Positions 54,841 through 64,000 of a stretch of DNA of 64,000 nt are shown in pieces. The notes under the pieces were generated by a model. It did no database searches. It was given only the letters and a program-made list of their open reading frames with translations, and had not been told where the DNA came from. How positions within the stretch are numbered: the stretch's first letter is position 1; every line of letters starts with the position of its first letter. This DNA is from Lutispora thermophila DSM 19022 (lineage in GTDB: Bacteria > Bacillota > Clostridia > Lutisporales > Lutisporaceae): the NCBI RefSeq assembly GCF_900142105.1, contig NZ_FQZS01000017.1:29220-93219 (forward strand). The letters are read 5' to 3'. The position numbers were made by a program, and so were the translations under genes.

Positions 54841-56070
54841 ATGAGCACTTTAAAAAGAACGGTACTATTTAATGAGCATATAAAGCTAAAAGCCAACATG
54901 ATTGACTTCGGAGGATGGGAAATGCCCGTAAACTATCCCGAAGGCATATTGGAAGAGCATCTTTATACACGCAAAAAAGCGGGCATATTTGATGTTTCCC
55001 ACATGGGTAGATTTGTGGTAACAGGCAAGGAAGCCGCAAAATTTCTCCAGCATGTTTTGACAAGCAATGTAATGGCTTTAAATGTGAAGCAGGCTCAGTA
55101 TACAATAATTCCAAATGAAAACGGTGGAGCCATTGATGATGCTTATGTATACCGCTTTGGCGAGGATGAATACTGGCTTGTAGTAAATGCCTCAAATGCT
55201 GAGAAAGACTGGACTCATTTGACCAATGAAATAAAGAACTTTGATGCAGAGATTGAAAATATTTCTGATGACTATGCCATGCTGGCCTTACAGGGTCCAG
55301 AGTCAAAGAACATATTGAGCAAGCTTTCAAAAGATCCTTACCTTAATGAACCGGCAAAGAATAGCCTTGACATAATTGAACTGGATGGTAAGGAAGTTCG
55401 TATATCAAAAACGGGTTATACCGGAGAGCCTATGGGATTTGAATTATTTTTGAAGGCTGAAGATGCACCTGCCATCTGGAACTCATTGATGGAAAATGGA
55501 GCAAAGCCAATGGGTCTTGGGGCAAGAGACACTTTAAGGTTGGAGGCTGGATTTCCCCTTTATGGACATGAATTTGGCACGGATATAAATGGAGAGGAGA
55601 TAAAGATTTTTTCTGTCCCGTTGGCAAAGTTTGCTGTTAGTTTTGCAGAGGATAAAGGTGATTTTATCGGCAAGAAAGCATTGCTTAATCAGTTTGAAGC
55701 ACTTCAGAGAATTATGAAGAAAGATTTCTCGGACATTACTGATTTGCCTAAGATTCTAAGGCTTTTTGCATTGACTGATAAGGGTATTGGTAGAAATGGT
55801 TTCAAGGTGTTCAAGGATGGAGTAGAGGTAGGCTATGTAACCAGCGGCACTATGGTACCATATTACAAGACTGAAGTTAATGGCTTGAATGATGTTCAGA
55901 AGGAAGAAAAGGACATAAGAGCTATAGGCATTGCCCTTGTTGATAGCCATGTGGTGGTAAATGACCAAATTGAAGTTGAAATCAGAGGAAAAAGGGCCAA
56001 AGGCATCATAGTGCCCTATCATATGAAAGCAGATATACCTCCGTTTACAAGGCCTATAATTTATGGATAG
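54841..56070 (+). CDS. gcvT: Aminomethyltransferase (glycine cleavage T protein)
   Basis: 409 aa, GAGGAGG 5 bases before the ATG. HKLKANMIDFGGWEMPV-like start, FDVSHMGRF, catalytic Asp in GAIDDAYVYR and GYTGEPMGFELF. It passes the methylene group to tetrahydrofolate and releases ammonia. Longer than the usual 360-370 aa, with extra residues in the C-terminal half (about 280-330). It is last in the operon, an uncommon place. Confidence 0.92.
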   Translation: MSTLKRTVLFNEHIKLKANMIDFGGWEMPVNYPEGILEEHLYTRKKAGIFDVSHMGRFVVTGKEAAKFLQHVLTSNVMALNVKQAQYTIIPNENGGAIDDAYVYRFGEDEYWLVVNASNAEKDWTHLTNEIKNFDAEIENISDDYAMLALQGPESKNILSKLSKDPYLNEPAKNSLDIIELDGKEVRISKTGYTGEPMGFELFLKAEDAPAIWNSLMENGAKPMGLGARDTLRLEAGFPLYGHEFGTDINGEEIKIFSVPLAKFAVSFAEDKGDFIGKKALLNQFEALQRIMKKDFSDITDLPKILRLFALTDKGIGRNGFKVFKDGVEVGYVTSGTMVPYYKTEVNGLNDVQKEEKDIRAIGIALVDSHVVVNDQIEVEIRGKRAKGIIVPYHMKADIPPFTRPIIYG

Positions 56071-56180
56071 ATATAACATAATTTCGTTGTTCATACAGCA
56101 TATGACGAAACATTTGTGTGGTAATAGACATTCATATATACTTAAAATTGAATTGATGATGGAATAAATTCTATGGAATT

Positions 56181-56247
56181 CCGGTGTATTTTGTGCTTAT
56201 CATTTGTGGTTGTCAATGATGGGTTCATAATACGCCGGAGTTTTTTT
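56181..56247 (+). terminator. Terminator of the glycine cleavage operon
   Basis: CCGGTGTATT (56181-56190) pairs with AATACGCCGG (56229-56238) through one G-T, enclosing a smaller ATCATTT...TCAATGAT hairpin, followed by TTTTTTT (56241-56247). Confidence 0.75.
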
Positions 56248-56405
56248 GTTAAATTTGAGATAAATAGAAAATTATACAAAAAATTGAATGATTATATAAG
56301 ATTATGTGTATTTCTTGCTATAAAGATATACATTTATGTCATAAAATCGATATAATATAGGTAGATGATAATGTTTAACAAAAGAAGACAAAAGGGGTGA
56401 ATAGT

Positions 56406-57914
56406 GTGTTAAAAAAAAGAGAAGAAAAAAGTGATTTGCAGCAGTTACTTGAAGAAAGTCAAAAGCAATTGCAAGCTGCCCAGAACTGACAACTTAATTT
56501 CAAAATAGGCTACACAGCAAAAGATGAACGATTACAACAAATAATTGATAACTTTAATAGGGTAAACGCTTTACACCAAGAATATGAAAGCCACCAAAAG
56601 CATATAATTGATACATTTCTGCAAGTTAATAAAATCGGATTTTGGGAATTGTTTTTGGAAGATGTTGAATATGACAGTCCCAAAAATCGAGTCGTTATTT
56701 CTCCGGAATTGCAAAGGCTATTAGGATATAATCCTGGTGAGTTAAAGAATGATTTGATGGAGCTTTCAAGGATATCCCATCCGGATTACGCAGAAGAATT
56801 AGACAAGATGTTGAGAGCCCATTTGAAGGACTTTACAGGGAAAACGCCCTTTGATATGGTGCATTTGATGAAATTTAAAGATGGGAGTTATCGTTGGGTT
56901 CGTACATATGGTTATGCAAAGCGTCGTGAAGACGGAACACCATATTATATGATTGCAGTTATTACGGATATTCATGAGGAAGAGACGAATCGGAGAGAAC
57001 TGAATGCTTATATAACACGCTATGAACTAATTATGAAAGTGCTGGAAGAAGCACCATGGGATTTGGAAATCAAAGACGGGAATCCCAATAACATGGACAA
57101 CCCTTGGTGGTGGTCTGATCAATTCAGACATGCATTGGGATTTACGGATGAAAGGGATTTTCCAAATGTTATGTCATCATGGGCAGATCGATTGCATCCA
57201 GATGATAAGGAACGCACATTTGCTGCGTTTAAAGCCCACTTAAATGACCCAACAGGTCGTACACCTTTTAGACAAGAATATCGTTTAAAGTTGAAATCGG
57301 GAGAATACCGATGGTTTTTGGCTAATGGCGTATCGGCCCGTGATGAAAACGGTGTACCTACCCGTGTAGCAGGTACCATTCGTGATATCACGTATTTGAA
57401 GTTAAAACAACAAAATGTTGAGGAAACAATAGCACGCATGGAGAAATTGTCCACTTCTATTTCTGAAATGGTAAGCGGTATTACGGAAATATCAGCCCAA
57501 GCACAACAACTCGCCATGGCACAAGAAAAGACAACGGCTTCTGCAAATGAAGCCAAAAAGCTGGCAGATGAAACACAAGAAATATCCAATTTCATTAAGG
57601 GGATAGCTGATCAAACAAATTTGCTTGGTCTAAATGCTGCAATTGAAGCTGCTCGTGCAGGAGAACACGGAAAAGGTTTCGGTGTCGTGGCAGAAGAGGT
57701 AAGAAAACTTGCGGATAATTCTTCTCAAGCAACGGGTAATATTGAAAATATTTTAAGCAAAATGAAAGAATCCATTGAAGCAATCATTAAGCAAATGGAA
57801 TTGGTCAACGAATTAGCTCAGACACAAGCGGCCCTTTCAGAAGAAGTGAATGCATCAGTTGATGAAATAAACAAAATGTCGGTAGATCTTGTAGAGTTTG
57901 CTAAGCAATCTTAG
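56406..57914 (+). pseudogene. PAS-PAS chemoreceptor-type protein (copy B), interrupted by an in-frame TGA
   Basis: The frame from GTG 56406 parallels copy A codon for codon and would give 502 codons, but codon 28 is TGA (56487-56489), where copy A has Gly (GGG). After it the frame is intact: two PAS_3 domains (from about 56640) and the same short MCP domain ending [17 protein letters not shown]. The upstream region (TATAAT 56351, AACAAAAGAAGA, GGGGTGA) is also similar to copy A, so promoter and gene were duplicated together. Restart at an internal TTG (56649) lacks a ribosome site. Probably inactive, or a single-base error. Confidence 0.8.
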
Positions 57915-57998
57915 CGGATGTACGCAAAACTATGGATAAATATATTATTGGAGGCAGGTAATTATTTACCTGCCTTTTAAGCCTACATTTTGCCTTGC

Positions 57999-60004
57999 TT
58001 ATACCTTGAACTTTGAAACAGTCTCAATAAGCCTGTTGGATTTATTTTTTGCAAGTTCTGCATTTGCTATAACTTCACTTGATTTTTGTGCTATCATGGA
58101 TGTACCTTCAGCAATTGCAGATGCTCCATGGGCTCCTTCATTTGTTGAAATTGCGATTTCATTAATTGCTTTTACCATGCTTTGCATGGAGGCAAGCAGT
58201 TCTTCCGAGGTAGCGCTGAAATCATTTACAATATAGTTGATATTGGTTGAGTTTTTGCTATATTGTTCGCTGGAGTTAACCATAGCCTCATAATCATTCA
58301 TGACATTCTTGTCAATGAAGCCCATTACTTCTTCGGAGATTTTGGATAGAGATTGTACAGATTCCAAAATAACATCTGTTACTTCCTGAATTCTTGTTAT
58401 TGTTGCTTTTGAACCTTCGGCCAGCTTTCTTATTTCGTCAGCAACCACTGCAAAGCCCTTTCCGGCTTCACCGGCCCGGGCTGCTTCGATGGCAGCGTTT
58501 AAGGCAAGCAAGTTTGTCTGAGCGGTGATTTCCAGGATGGATTCTGAAAGCACGTTGATCTGATTCACTGCTTTTGATTGTTCAATAGCATCTTGAAGAT
58601 CTTTTTTATTCCTCATGTAAATTTCCATGGCATTTTCCTTTGAGGCATGTGATTTATCCTTCATTTCATCGGAAATAGTACATATGTTGTTTACTGTAAT
58701 TGCCGCATCCTGGGCTTTAATGGCTATTGATTGTATGGCTGATTCCATTTCTTCAGAAGTAGCGTTCATTTCCTCCGTAGAAGCGGCATTGGCTTCCGCA
58801 CTGGCTGATAATTCCTGACAAGTGGAGGATATTTCTTCAATGTTGTTATTCAGTTCTTCCATTTCAACATTGATTTTGGAAAGCATTTGGCTTACATCGG
58901 AAGATTCATTGATAACATCATTTACAATGCTGCGTATGGATAATTGCATGGAGTCAAGAGATCTGGCCAAAAAACCAATTTCATCATTACTCTTCAAAAG
59001 CTTTGTCGGTATTTCTTTGGAGAAATCTCCCTCTGCGATAACCTTTAAGTGTTCAGAAGCCATTATTATGGGTTTTGCAAAGTTTCTGGAAATGATCAGC
59101 GTTATGAGAATGCCTGTTATGAGAAATACAAAAGATATGTATATCATTACCTTTAGCAGCTCATCAACCTTTAGCATAGCAATAGATTTTGGTGTAGCTA
59201 TGGCAAGAGACCAGTTCGTTCCGCTTACAGGGGAAAAACCTACATATTTTGCTACACCGTCATAGGTGTATTCACCGACACCTGCTTCCCCTTGAGTCAT
59301 TTTTCTTATAACATCTGCCATTTCAGCAAGGGAGGGATCATTTTCTGCCTCTTTGAAGGTGTTGTACACCTCAAGAACAAAGTCCCTATTTTCATGGGCT
59401 ATAGTAGTACCGGCTTTGTTAACCATGAATGCCGAAGAACTTTCTCCGTATTTTATATCGTTAATAATTTCGCTCAATTCATTTCCGTCAGCACGGCAGC
59501 AAGAGCTCCTATGATTTCTCCGTCATTTATTATGGGAGTGATATATATGACAACCATGGAACCCGTTATCCAGCTTATCATAGGGTCGGAAACCGTAGAC
59601 TGACCTGACATGGCCTTCTCAAAAGATTCCTGGCCTTGGACATTGGCAGCATCACCTGCTGTTGTTAAGCCGGTACCGTTTTTATCCAGTGCAATCATCC
59701 ATAGATGTCCGTTTCTTTCTGATTCTGCTTTAAGAAATTCTAATTTTTCTTCCAAGGGAATCTGAGGGTTCTTTATGAGATCCATCTGAGCGTAAGTTTC
59801 CAATATATCCAATTGGTTTTGTATTCTGCCGGAAACAACCTTAGAAGCTTCAGCGGAAAGTTCAATCAAGGACTCATCAATATTTGACGACAGTGCATCA
59901 GATGCTGTTAAGTATGCGACGGTTCCTAAACCGACGCACAAAGAAAAAATTAAAACTCCGAAAAATAAAGTTAGTTTTGTTTTAATACTTTTCATTTTTA
60001 CCAT
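57999..60004 (-). pseudogene. Methyl-accepting chemotaxis protein, single-base frameshift in the sensory domain
   Basis: Two frames together make one receptor. 60004-59474 gives the N-terminal helix (LTLFFGVLIFSLCVGLGTVAYLTA) and the first half of a dCache-like domain to [15 protein letters not shown]. Shifting one frame near 59493 gives [17 protein letters not shown], the conserved continuation, then the second helix ([19 protein letters not shown]), HAMP ([21 protein letters not shown]) and MCP domain ([41 protein letters not shown]) to 57999. Real mutation or error; the site is not a homopolymer. Confidence 0.8.
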
Positions 60005-60204
60005 AAATACCTCCTAAAGCAAATACCATATTTTGACGGATTATATTGTATGATAATATATAATATAATAAAATTGTCGAAATGTATCTAAAGATGTCTA
60101 TTTTGTCACAGCCATGGCTGTGACAATTATCCAAAGATTATATCAATTGAAAATATTGAGTCATGACACGAGATATTTGCGTATTGAGGGGAGAGAAAAG
60201 CTGC

Positions 60205-61803
60205 ATGAAAAGCAAAATTAAGTTCGGGGAATCATTAAAATTATTGATTTCTGCATTGGATATAAGCATTAGCAGACTTTCTAAAGCAATCAATGTCGAC
60301 ACTTCTCTTGCCAACCGCTGGGTTAATGAAAAGAGAATTCCTTCATATAACACGCCTTATATTGAAAACATAGCCGAGTATTTGTCAAAGAATATTCAAA
60401 ATTCATATCAACTGGAGTGTTTAAAAAGAATCATAGGAAGTCATATGGATATAAGTGAGGAGAATATATCATCTGATAATATAAAGGAAGTAATCTTTCA
60501 ATTTTTAAATGAAGCTCATGGCTATTCCCGTGAGTGTAAAAAAAATGAACAAAGAATTAAATCTTACGCAAGAGAGCAAAAGATTGATTTAAAAAACATT
60601 AATGCAGATTATTTGGATCATTTGGAGTTGTCAAATGAGGATAAAATAATACCCGGAATAGGAAATATCATAAATCAAGGTATATCTTTGATAGAAACGG
60701 CGGCAAATATTAAAGGCACTAAAGAAAATAACACCATTTATTTGACCTGCCTTAGTGAAATATATACATATAATTTTGATTTCGAAGATAGGCAAAGATG
60801 CATAAATGCTCTGCTGAAAGCCATAGAAAACGGATGGAATATCGTATTTCTTATAAGACTAAATGATAATAAAAAAAGGACGGCAAATTTTATAAACTAT
60901 GTGAGACCCCTTATAAAAACAAGCAAATTAAGCATTTATTATACTAAAAACTATGTTCATTCAGGTATAAATGATGAAAGGCTTATTATTCCGGGTGTAG
61001 GTGCAATGTCATCCTTATTGACAAGTATAAGTTTAAATAGCTATCATGCTTTTTATTTTAAAAACAAGGCAGCGGTGGAGATAATGAATGAAAATATGCA
61101 AAGTATTTTGTCTTCCGCGTCAAAACTTTTGACGCATTATTATTTTTATGGAGATAAAAAAGAGGACTCCAGCTTTTACCTCATGGAGATCGAGGAGAAA
61201 ATGGGAAACAGATTTCTCTATAAGTTTTGTTTTAGTGTATTGACCATGCCTGAAGAGATTTTTGTTAAGCTTCTGAAAAGGGTTGGTTTGCCGGAAGATG
61301 AAATAATAATCGAGCTTTATTACTACAAAACGAGATTGAAGAGTTTTATTCAAAACTTGAAAGATAGTGAATATAGAGATATATGTTTGCTTGAATCCAT
61401 AGAAAAATTAATAAAGGAAAGGCAGTACCATTTATATACCAGGTCTGGGGTTTACTTGGTTGATATGGAAGTGGGAGATATAATTGAATATTTGGAAAAC
61501 ATAATAAAATTGCTGGAGAAATACGAAAACTATCATATCGGATTTATAAGCAATGATAATAAAGGATTTGATAATAATTATTTCTGCTATGTAAAAGAAA
61601 GGCAGGCTGCTTTTTTTGGCGCTTTTAATTCATCTACCACTATACCTGAACATAGAATCCTCATAACAGAGCCGATGAGTGTCAAGGCTTTAGCTGAGTA
61701 TTTTGAAGAGTTATGGGAAAACATGGCGCCTGTTAACAAAAATAAAAGTGACATAATTCAATGGCTCAATAGGTATATCACATTATTGAAGAGACAACTT
61801 TAG
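60205..61803 (+). CDS. Unrecognised HTH-domain protein (532 aa)
   Basis: From ATG 60205 (GGGGAGA 10 bases upstream). An XRE-like helix-turn-helix (LKLLISALDISISRLSKAINVDTSLANRWVNEKRIPSY) is followed by about 450 residues without a named domain, including SREC.KNEQRIKSYARE, an HADLEL-like segment, IYLTCLSEIYTYNFDFEDRQ, and YFYGDKKEDSSFYLMEIEE. No membrane helices. It faces away from the chemoreceptor gene across 200 bases. I do not recognise the family; it may be a ligand-responsive regulator. Confidence 0.65.
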   Translation: MKSKIKFGESLKLLISALDISISRLSKAINVDTSLANRWVNEKRIPSYNTPYIENIAEYLSKNIQNSYQLECLKRIIGSHMDISEENISSDNIKEVIFQFLNEAHGYSRECKKNEQRIKSYAREQKIDLKNINADYLDHLELSNEDKIIPGIGNIINQGISLIETAANIKGTKENNTIYLTCLSEIYTYNFDFEDRQRCINALLKAIENGWNIVFLIRLNDNKKRTANFINYVRPLIKTSKLSIYYTKNYVHSGINDERLIIPGVGAMSSLLTSISLNSYHAFYFKNKAAVEIMNENMQSILSSASKLLTHYYFYGDKKEDSSFYLMEIEEKMGNRFLYKFCFSVLTMPEEIFVKLLKRVGLPEDEIIIELYYYKTRLKSFIQNLKDSEYRDICLLESIEKLIKERQYHLYTRSGVYLVDMEVGDIIEYLENIIKLLEKYENYHIGFISNDNKGFDNNYFCYVKERQAAFFGAFNSSTTIPEHRILITEPMSVKALAEYFEELWENMAPVNKNKSDIIQWLNRYITLLKRQL

Positions 61804-61985
61804 CTTAGAGGAGCATATTTAAGAAACAATGTTATCAGCATGACTTTACCTGCAATGAGCAATATTAACAAAGGATTAATTGGTAATTATTTTTATTAAT
61901 GGTATAATTATATAATAGCATGAACTATGATCATAAAAAATATCCACACCTTAAAATTCGGTAAGTACATTTTAAGGAGGTAAAG

Positions 61986-62322
61986 ATGAGAATTCATAAA
62001 GATAATATTGTGATAAAAAGCGCTAACATTGATGATGCCCTTCAATACTATCAGAATAAAGGATACGGGCCTAGAATCATCAATATGCTGTTTGATTTTC
62101 TTTTTACAGATGAAATAATCAACTCTGCTTGCCCAATAAAGAGAATTGCCTGGGACAATGCTTGAGAATACAAGAGCCCAATATGTTTATGAAAATAAGA
62201 TCGGAGCACCAAGAATCGGGGTAAGAAAAGATTGTTGGAAAGATCGGAACGGTAAGTAGAGAAGCGTCGTTGATTATGAAATTACCAAGGAAGAATTCTT
62301 TAAGGTTAGAAAGCCAAGTTAA
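61986..62322 (+). pseudogene. GNAT-like N-acetyltransferase remnant
   Basis: AAGGAGG precedes ATG 61986. The first frame (59 codons) has HKDNIVIKSANIDDALQYYQNKGYG and IKRIAWDNA, then a TGA at 62163. A shifted frame continues LENTRAQYVYENKIGAPRIGVRKDCWKD, contains a TAG, then RSVVDYEITKEEFF to a TAA at 62320. ENTRAQ.VYE..G and RKDCWKD...DY are GNAT family C-terminal features. The middle acetyl-CoA loop is missing, so the gene is decayed. Confidence 0.6.
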
Positions 62323-62327
62323 CTATT

Positions 62328-62363
62328 TTGTGAGACACCAAGAAACTTCTCGGCGTCTCACAA
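62328..62363. terminator. Hairpin between GNAT remnant and M20 gene
   Basis: Perfect 9-bp stem TTGTGAGAC (62328-62336) and GTCTCACAA (62355-62363); serves the M20 gene on the minus strand (TTTTG follows on that strand). Confidence 0.65.
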
Positions 62364-62369
62364 TCATTT

Positions 62370-63545
62370 CTACTTGTTCTCTTCAAGGAAGTCATAAGCA
62401 AATTGCGCAGCAAGAGCAGAACCCATGTGTAATGTGCTCTCATCAACATCAAATTTGTCATTATGATTATTGTATATGGTTCCAAGTTTCTCATTGTAGC
62501 ATCCGATAAAGCCGAAAAAGCTTGGAACTTTTGCTGCTAAGTGGCAGAAGTCTTCAGCACCCATGACCTTTTCCATGGAGGCTAAGCAATCTTCACCGTA
62601 TAGCTTTACAGCCGCATTACGGGCTATTCTGTTAAGATCATCATGCTCATTTATAATTGGATGTGTTACGTAATCATATTCCAATTTTGCATTTACTCCA
62701 AGGGCTTTTGCAGTATATTGAACAATATTGTTCAGTTCACTTTCAATAGCGTTGCGGGCTTCCTTGGAAAAAGCTCTGGTGGTTCCTTCCATTTCTACAT
62801 GATTAGCGATAATGTTGAAACGTTGTCCTCCGTTTATGGTACCTATGGATACAACAACAGGGTTAAGAGGATTATTTCTCCTGCTTACATAGGTCTGGAT
62901 GTTCATAACTATTGAAGCGGCAGCCATGATGGCATCCCTGCCAAGATGGGGTGCTGAACCATGGGAAGATACACCGTCTACGGTAATCTTGAATACATCG
63001 CAGGAGGCCATCCTCTCGCCCGGCTCCAGACAGAACTTGCCGGTTTCCAATGAAGACCATATGTGCATACCGAAAACGGCGCTTACATCGTCAAGATAAC
63101 CTTTTTCGACATAGTACTTGGAACCATAGCCCACTTCCTCACCGGCTTGGAATAAAAGCTTTACGTTTCCGTGAAGTTCGTCTTTCAAGTCCATGAGGAT
63201 TTTTGCAGCACCAAGCTGCATCGCCATATGAGTGTCATGACCGCAGGCATGCATGTTGCCGTTTGTGGATGCAAAGGGAAGACACGTCTTCTCTTCAACA
63301 GGAAGGGCATCTATGTCGGCTCTGAGCATGACTGTTTTGCCCGGTTTACCTCCTCTTATGAGTCCTATGACTCCGGTATAGTCAGGGAATGTGGTAACTT
63401 CTACACCTATCTTTGTAAGTTCTTCAGCCAAGGCTTTTGTGGTATTATATTCCTTTAGGCTAAGTTCAGGATTTGCATGAAAAAATCTTCTTTGCTGGAT
63501 TATATAATCACTGTATTTTTCTGCAAGTTCTTTGATTTTACTCAT
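62370..63545 (-). CDS. M20 family amidohydrolase / carboxypeptidase
   Basis: 391 aa from ATG 63545, GAGGTG upstream. M20D features: RRFFHANPELSLKEYNT, VMLRADIDALPVEEKT (Asp), MHACGHDTHMAMQLG (His), FQAGEEVGYGS (Glu-Glu) and VMGAEDFCHLAAKVP. Members hydrolyse N-acyl or aminobenzoyl amino acids and small peptides (IAA-amino-acid hydrolase, HipO types). A tandem paralog lies directly upstream. Confidence 0.9.
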   Translation of the reverse strand: MSKIKELAEKYSDYIIQQRRFFHANPELSLKEYNTTKALAEELTKIGVEVTTFPDYTGVIGLIRGGKPGKTVMLRADIDALPVEEKTCLPFASTNGNMHACGHDTHMAMQLGAAKILMDLKDELHGNVKLLFQAGEEVGYGSKYYVEKGYLDDVSAVFGMHIWSSLETGKFCLEPGERMASCDVFKITVDGVSSHGSAPHLGRDAIMAAASIVMNIQTYVSRRNNPLNPVVVSIGTINGGQRFNIIANHVEMEGTTRAFSKEARNAIESELNNIVQYTAKALGVNAKLEYDYVTHPIINEHDDLNRIARNAAVKLYGEDCLASMEKVMGAEDFCHLAAKVPSFFGFIGCYNEKLGTIYNNHNDKFDVDESTLHMGSALAAQFAYDFLEENK

Positions 63546-63562
63546 TTTATACACCTCGATAA

Positions 63563-64000
63563 TTAATATTGTTTTGATTTTTCTTTAAGAAAATCATAAG
63601 CGAACTGGGCATAAAGAGCAGAACCTCTATGCAAAGCACTTTCATCCACATCAAATTTGTCATTGTGGTTGAAATAGATAATTCCTTTCTCTTTGTTGAG
63701 AGCTCCTATAAATCCATAGAAGCCCGGTACCTTCTCCATTAGGTATGAAAAGTCCTCGGAACCCATTAGTTTTGGCATGGTGGTGAGACATTCTTCACCG
63801 TATAGCTTTACGGCGGCATCATGTACAATTCTGTTTATGTCTTCATGATCATTTATAACAGGGCCTGCATAATAGTAGTATTCCAGCTTTGCCTCGCAGC
63901 CTAAAGCTTTGGCGGTGTTCTCAACTATTTCCCTTAATTCGCTTTCCAATGTGGTGCGCAGTTCTCTTGAGTAAGTCCTTATAGTTCCTTCCATTTCCAC
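63563..64000 (-). CDS. M20 family amidohydrolase, second copy (C-terminal part, runs off the window)
   Basis: The last 145 codons, MEMEGTIRTYSRELRTTLESEL to ending DFLKEKSKQY, parallel the upstream end of the neighbouring M20 gene (MEGTTRAFSKEARNAIESEL) with KLMGSEDFSYLMEKVPGFYGFIG. The dimerisation domain is partly outside the window. Seventeen bases separate the two genes: one operon of tandem duplicates. Confidence 0.9.
   Translation of the reverse strand: MEMEGTIRTYSRELRTTLESELREIVENTAKALGCEAKLEYYYYAGPVINDHEDINRIVHDAAVKLYGEECLTTMPKLMGSEDFSYLMEKVPGFYGFIGALNKEKGIIYFNHNDKFDVDESALHRGSALYAQFAYDFLKEKSKQY

Noticed and set aside
54869..55330. 153-aa minus-strand ORF inside gcvT
   Set aside because: Antisense shadow; Ser/His/Leu-rich composition mirrors gcvT codons.

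Overview
This window looks like a chromosomal segment of a low-GC, anaerobic, peptide- and amino-acid-fermenting Clostridia/Tissierellia-type Firmicute. The evidence is A/T-rich DNA with strong AGGAGG ribosome sites, a WalRK-YycHI-MurA-WalJ-HtrA-RlmH cell-wall block, split glycine dehydrogenase subunits (GcvPA/GcvPB) under a tandem glycine riboswitch, a POT peptide transporter with two M24 proline peptidases, and tandem M20 amidohydrolases. I did not try to name a species.

Layout. 1-6.2 kb holds small housekeeping and hypothetical genes (an AlkD-like gene broken by a frameshift, DUF4363, YetF/DUF421, DUF2703, DUF1445) and a DnaD/DnaC-like helicase-loading pair. 6.4-10.3 kb holds an M23 endopeptidase, an S8 protease, an FmdB-type zinc ribbon protein and a membrane-anchored HExxH metallopeptidase. 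10.6-20.4 kb is the wal cell-wall regulatory locus, with an extra secreted protein between walK and yycH, ending in rlmH.

20.35-34.58 kb is the main discovery: an integrated element of about 14.2 kb inserted into the last codons of rlmH, the same target that staphylococcal SCC (SCCmec) elements use. The rlmH 3' end is duplicated at the right junction (GEPYHR-stop on the left, GEPYHK-stop on the right). Rejoining the two ends gives an attP-like site with perfect 12-bp inverted arms centred on the GA of the shared core. The element encodes a 697-aa large serine recombinase next to rlmH, an AEP/RepB-type primase with a CHC2-like zinc finger, a second small serine resolvase, a Vsr-like nicking endonuclease, a C5 cytosine methyltransferase translationally coupled to a small RHH-like protein, an MspI-family restriction enzyme, a HEPN protein, a winged-helix Rep-like protein and an RNase H-ParB-like fusion. 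At its right end is a five-copy iteron array with a period of about 40 bp. I read it as an SCC-like integrative element that carries a defence cargo and may replicate after excision.

34.7-48 kb returns to chromosomal genes: a PLP decarboxylase divergent from a MocR regulator with a shared operator, a MATE exporter, an internally deleted IS1182-like remnant, a cupin regulator divergent from a peptide-use operon (two M24 peptidases plus POT transporter), and a membrane diguanylate cyclase. 48-60 kb holds the glycine cleavage operon gcvH-gcvPA-gcvPB-lpd-gcvT under its riboswitch. It is flanked on both sides by near-identical soluble PAS-PAS-chemoreceptor genes, the downstream copy interrupted by a TGA, followed by a frameshifted membrane chemoreceptor. 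60-64 kb holds an unrecognised HTH protein, a GNAT pseudogene and tandem M20 amidohydrolases, the second running off the window. Five chromosomal or element genes carry frameshifts or nonsense codons. Two of these lie at homopolymers, so assembly error must be considered alongside real decay.
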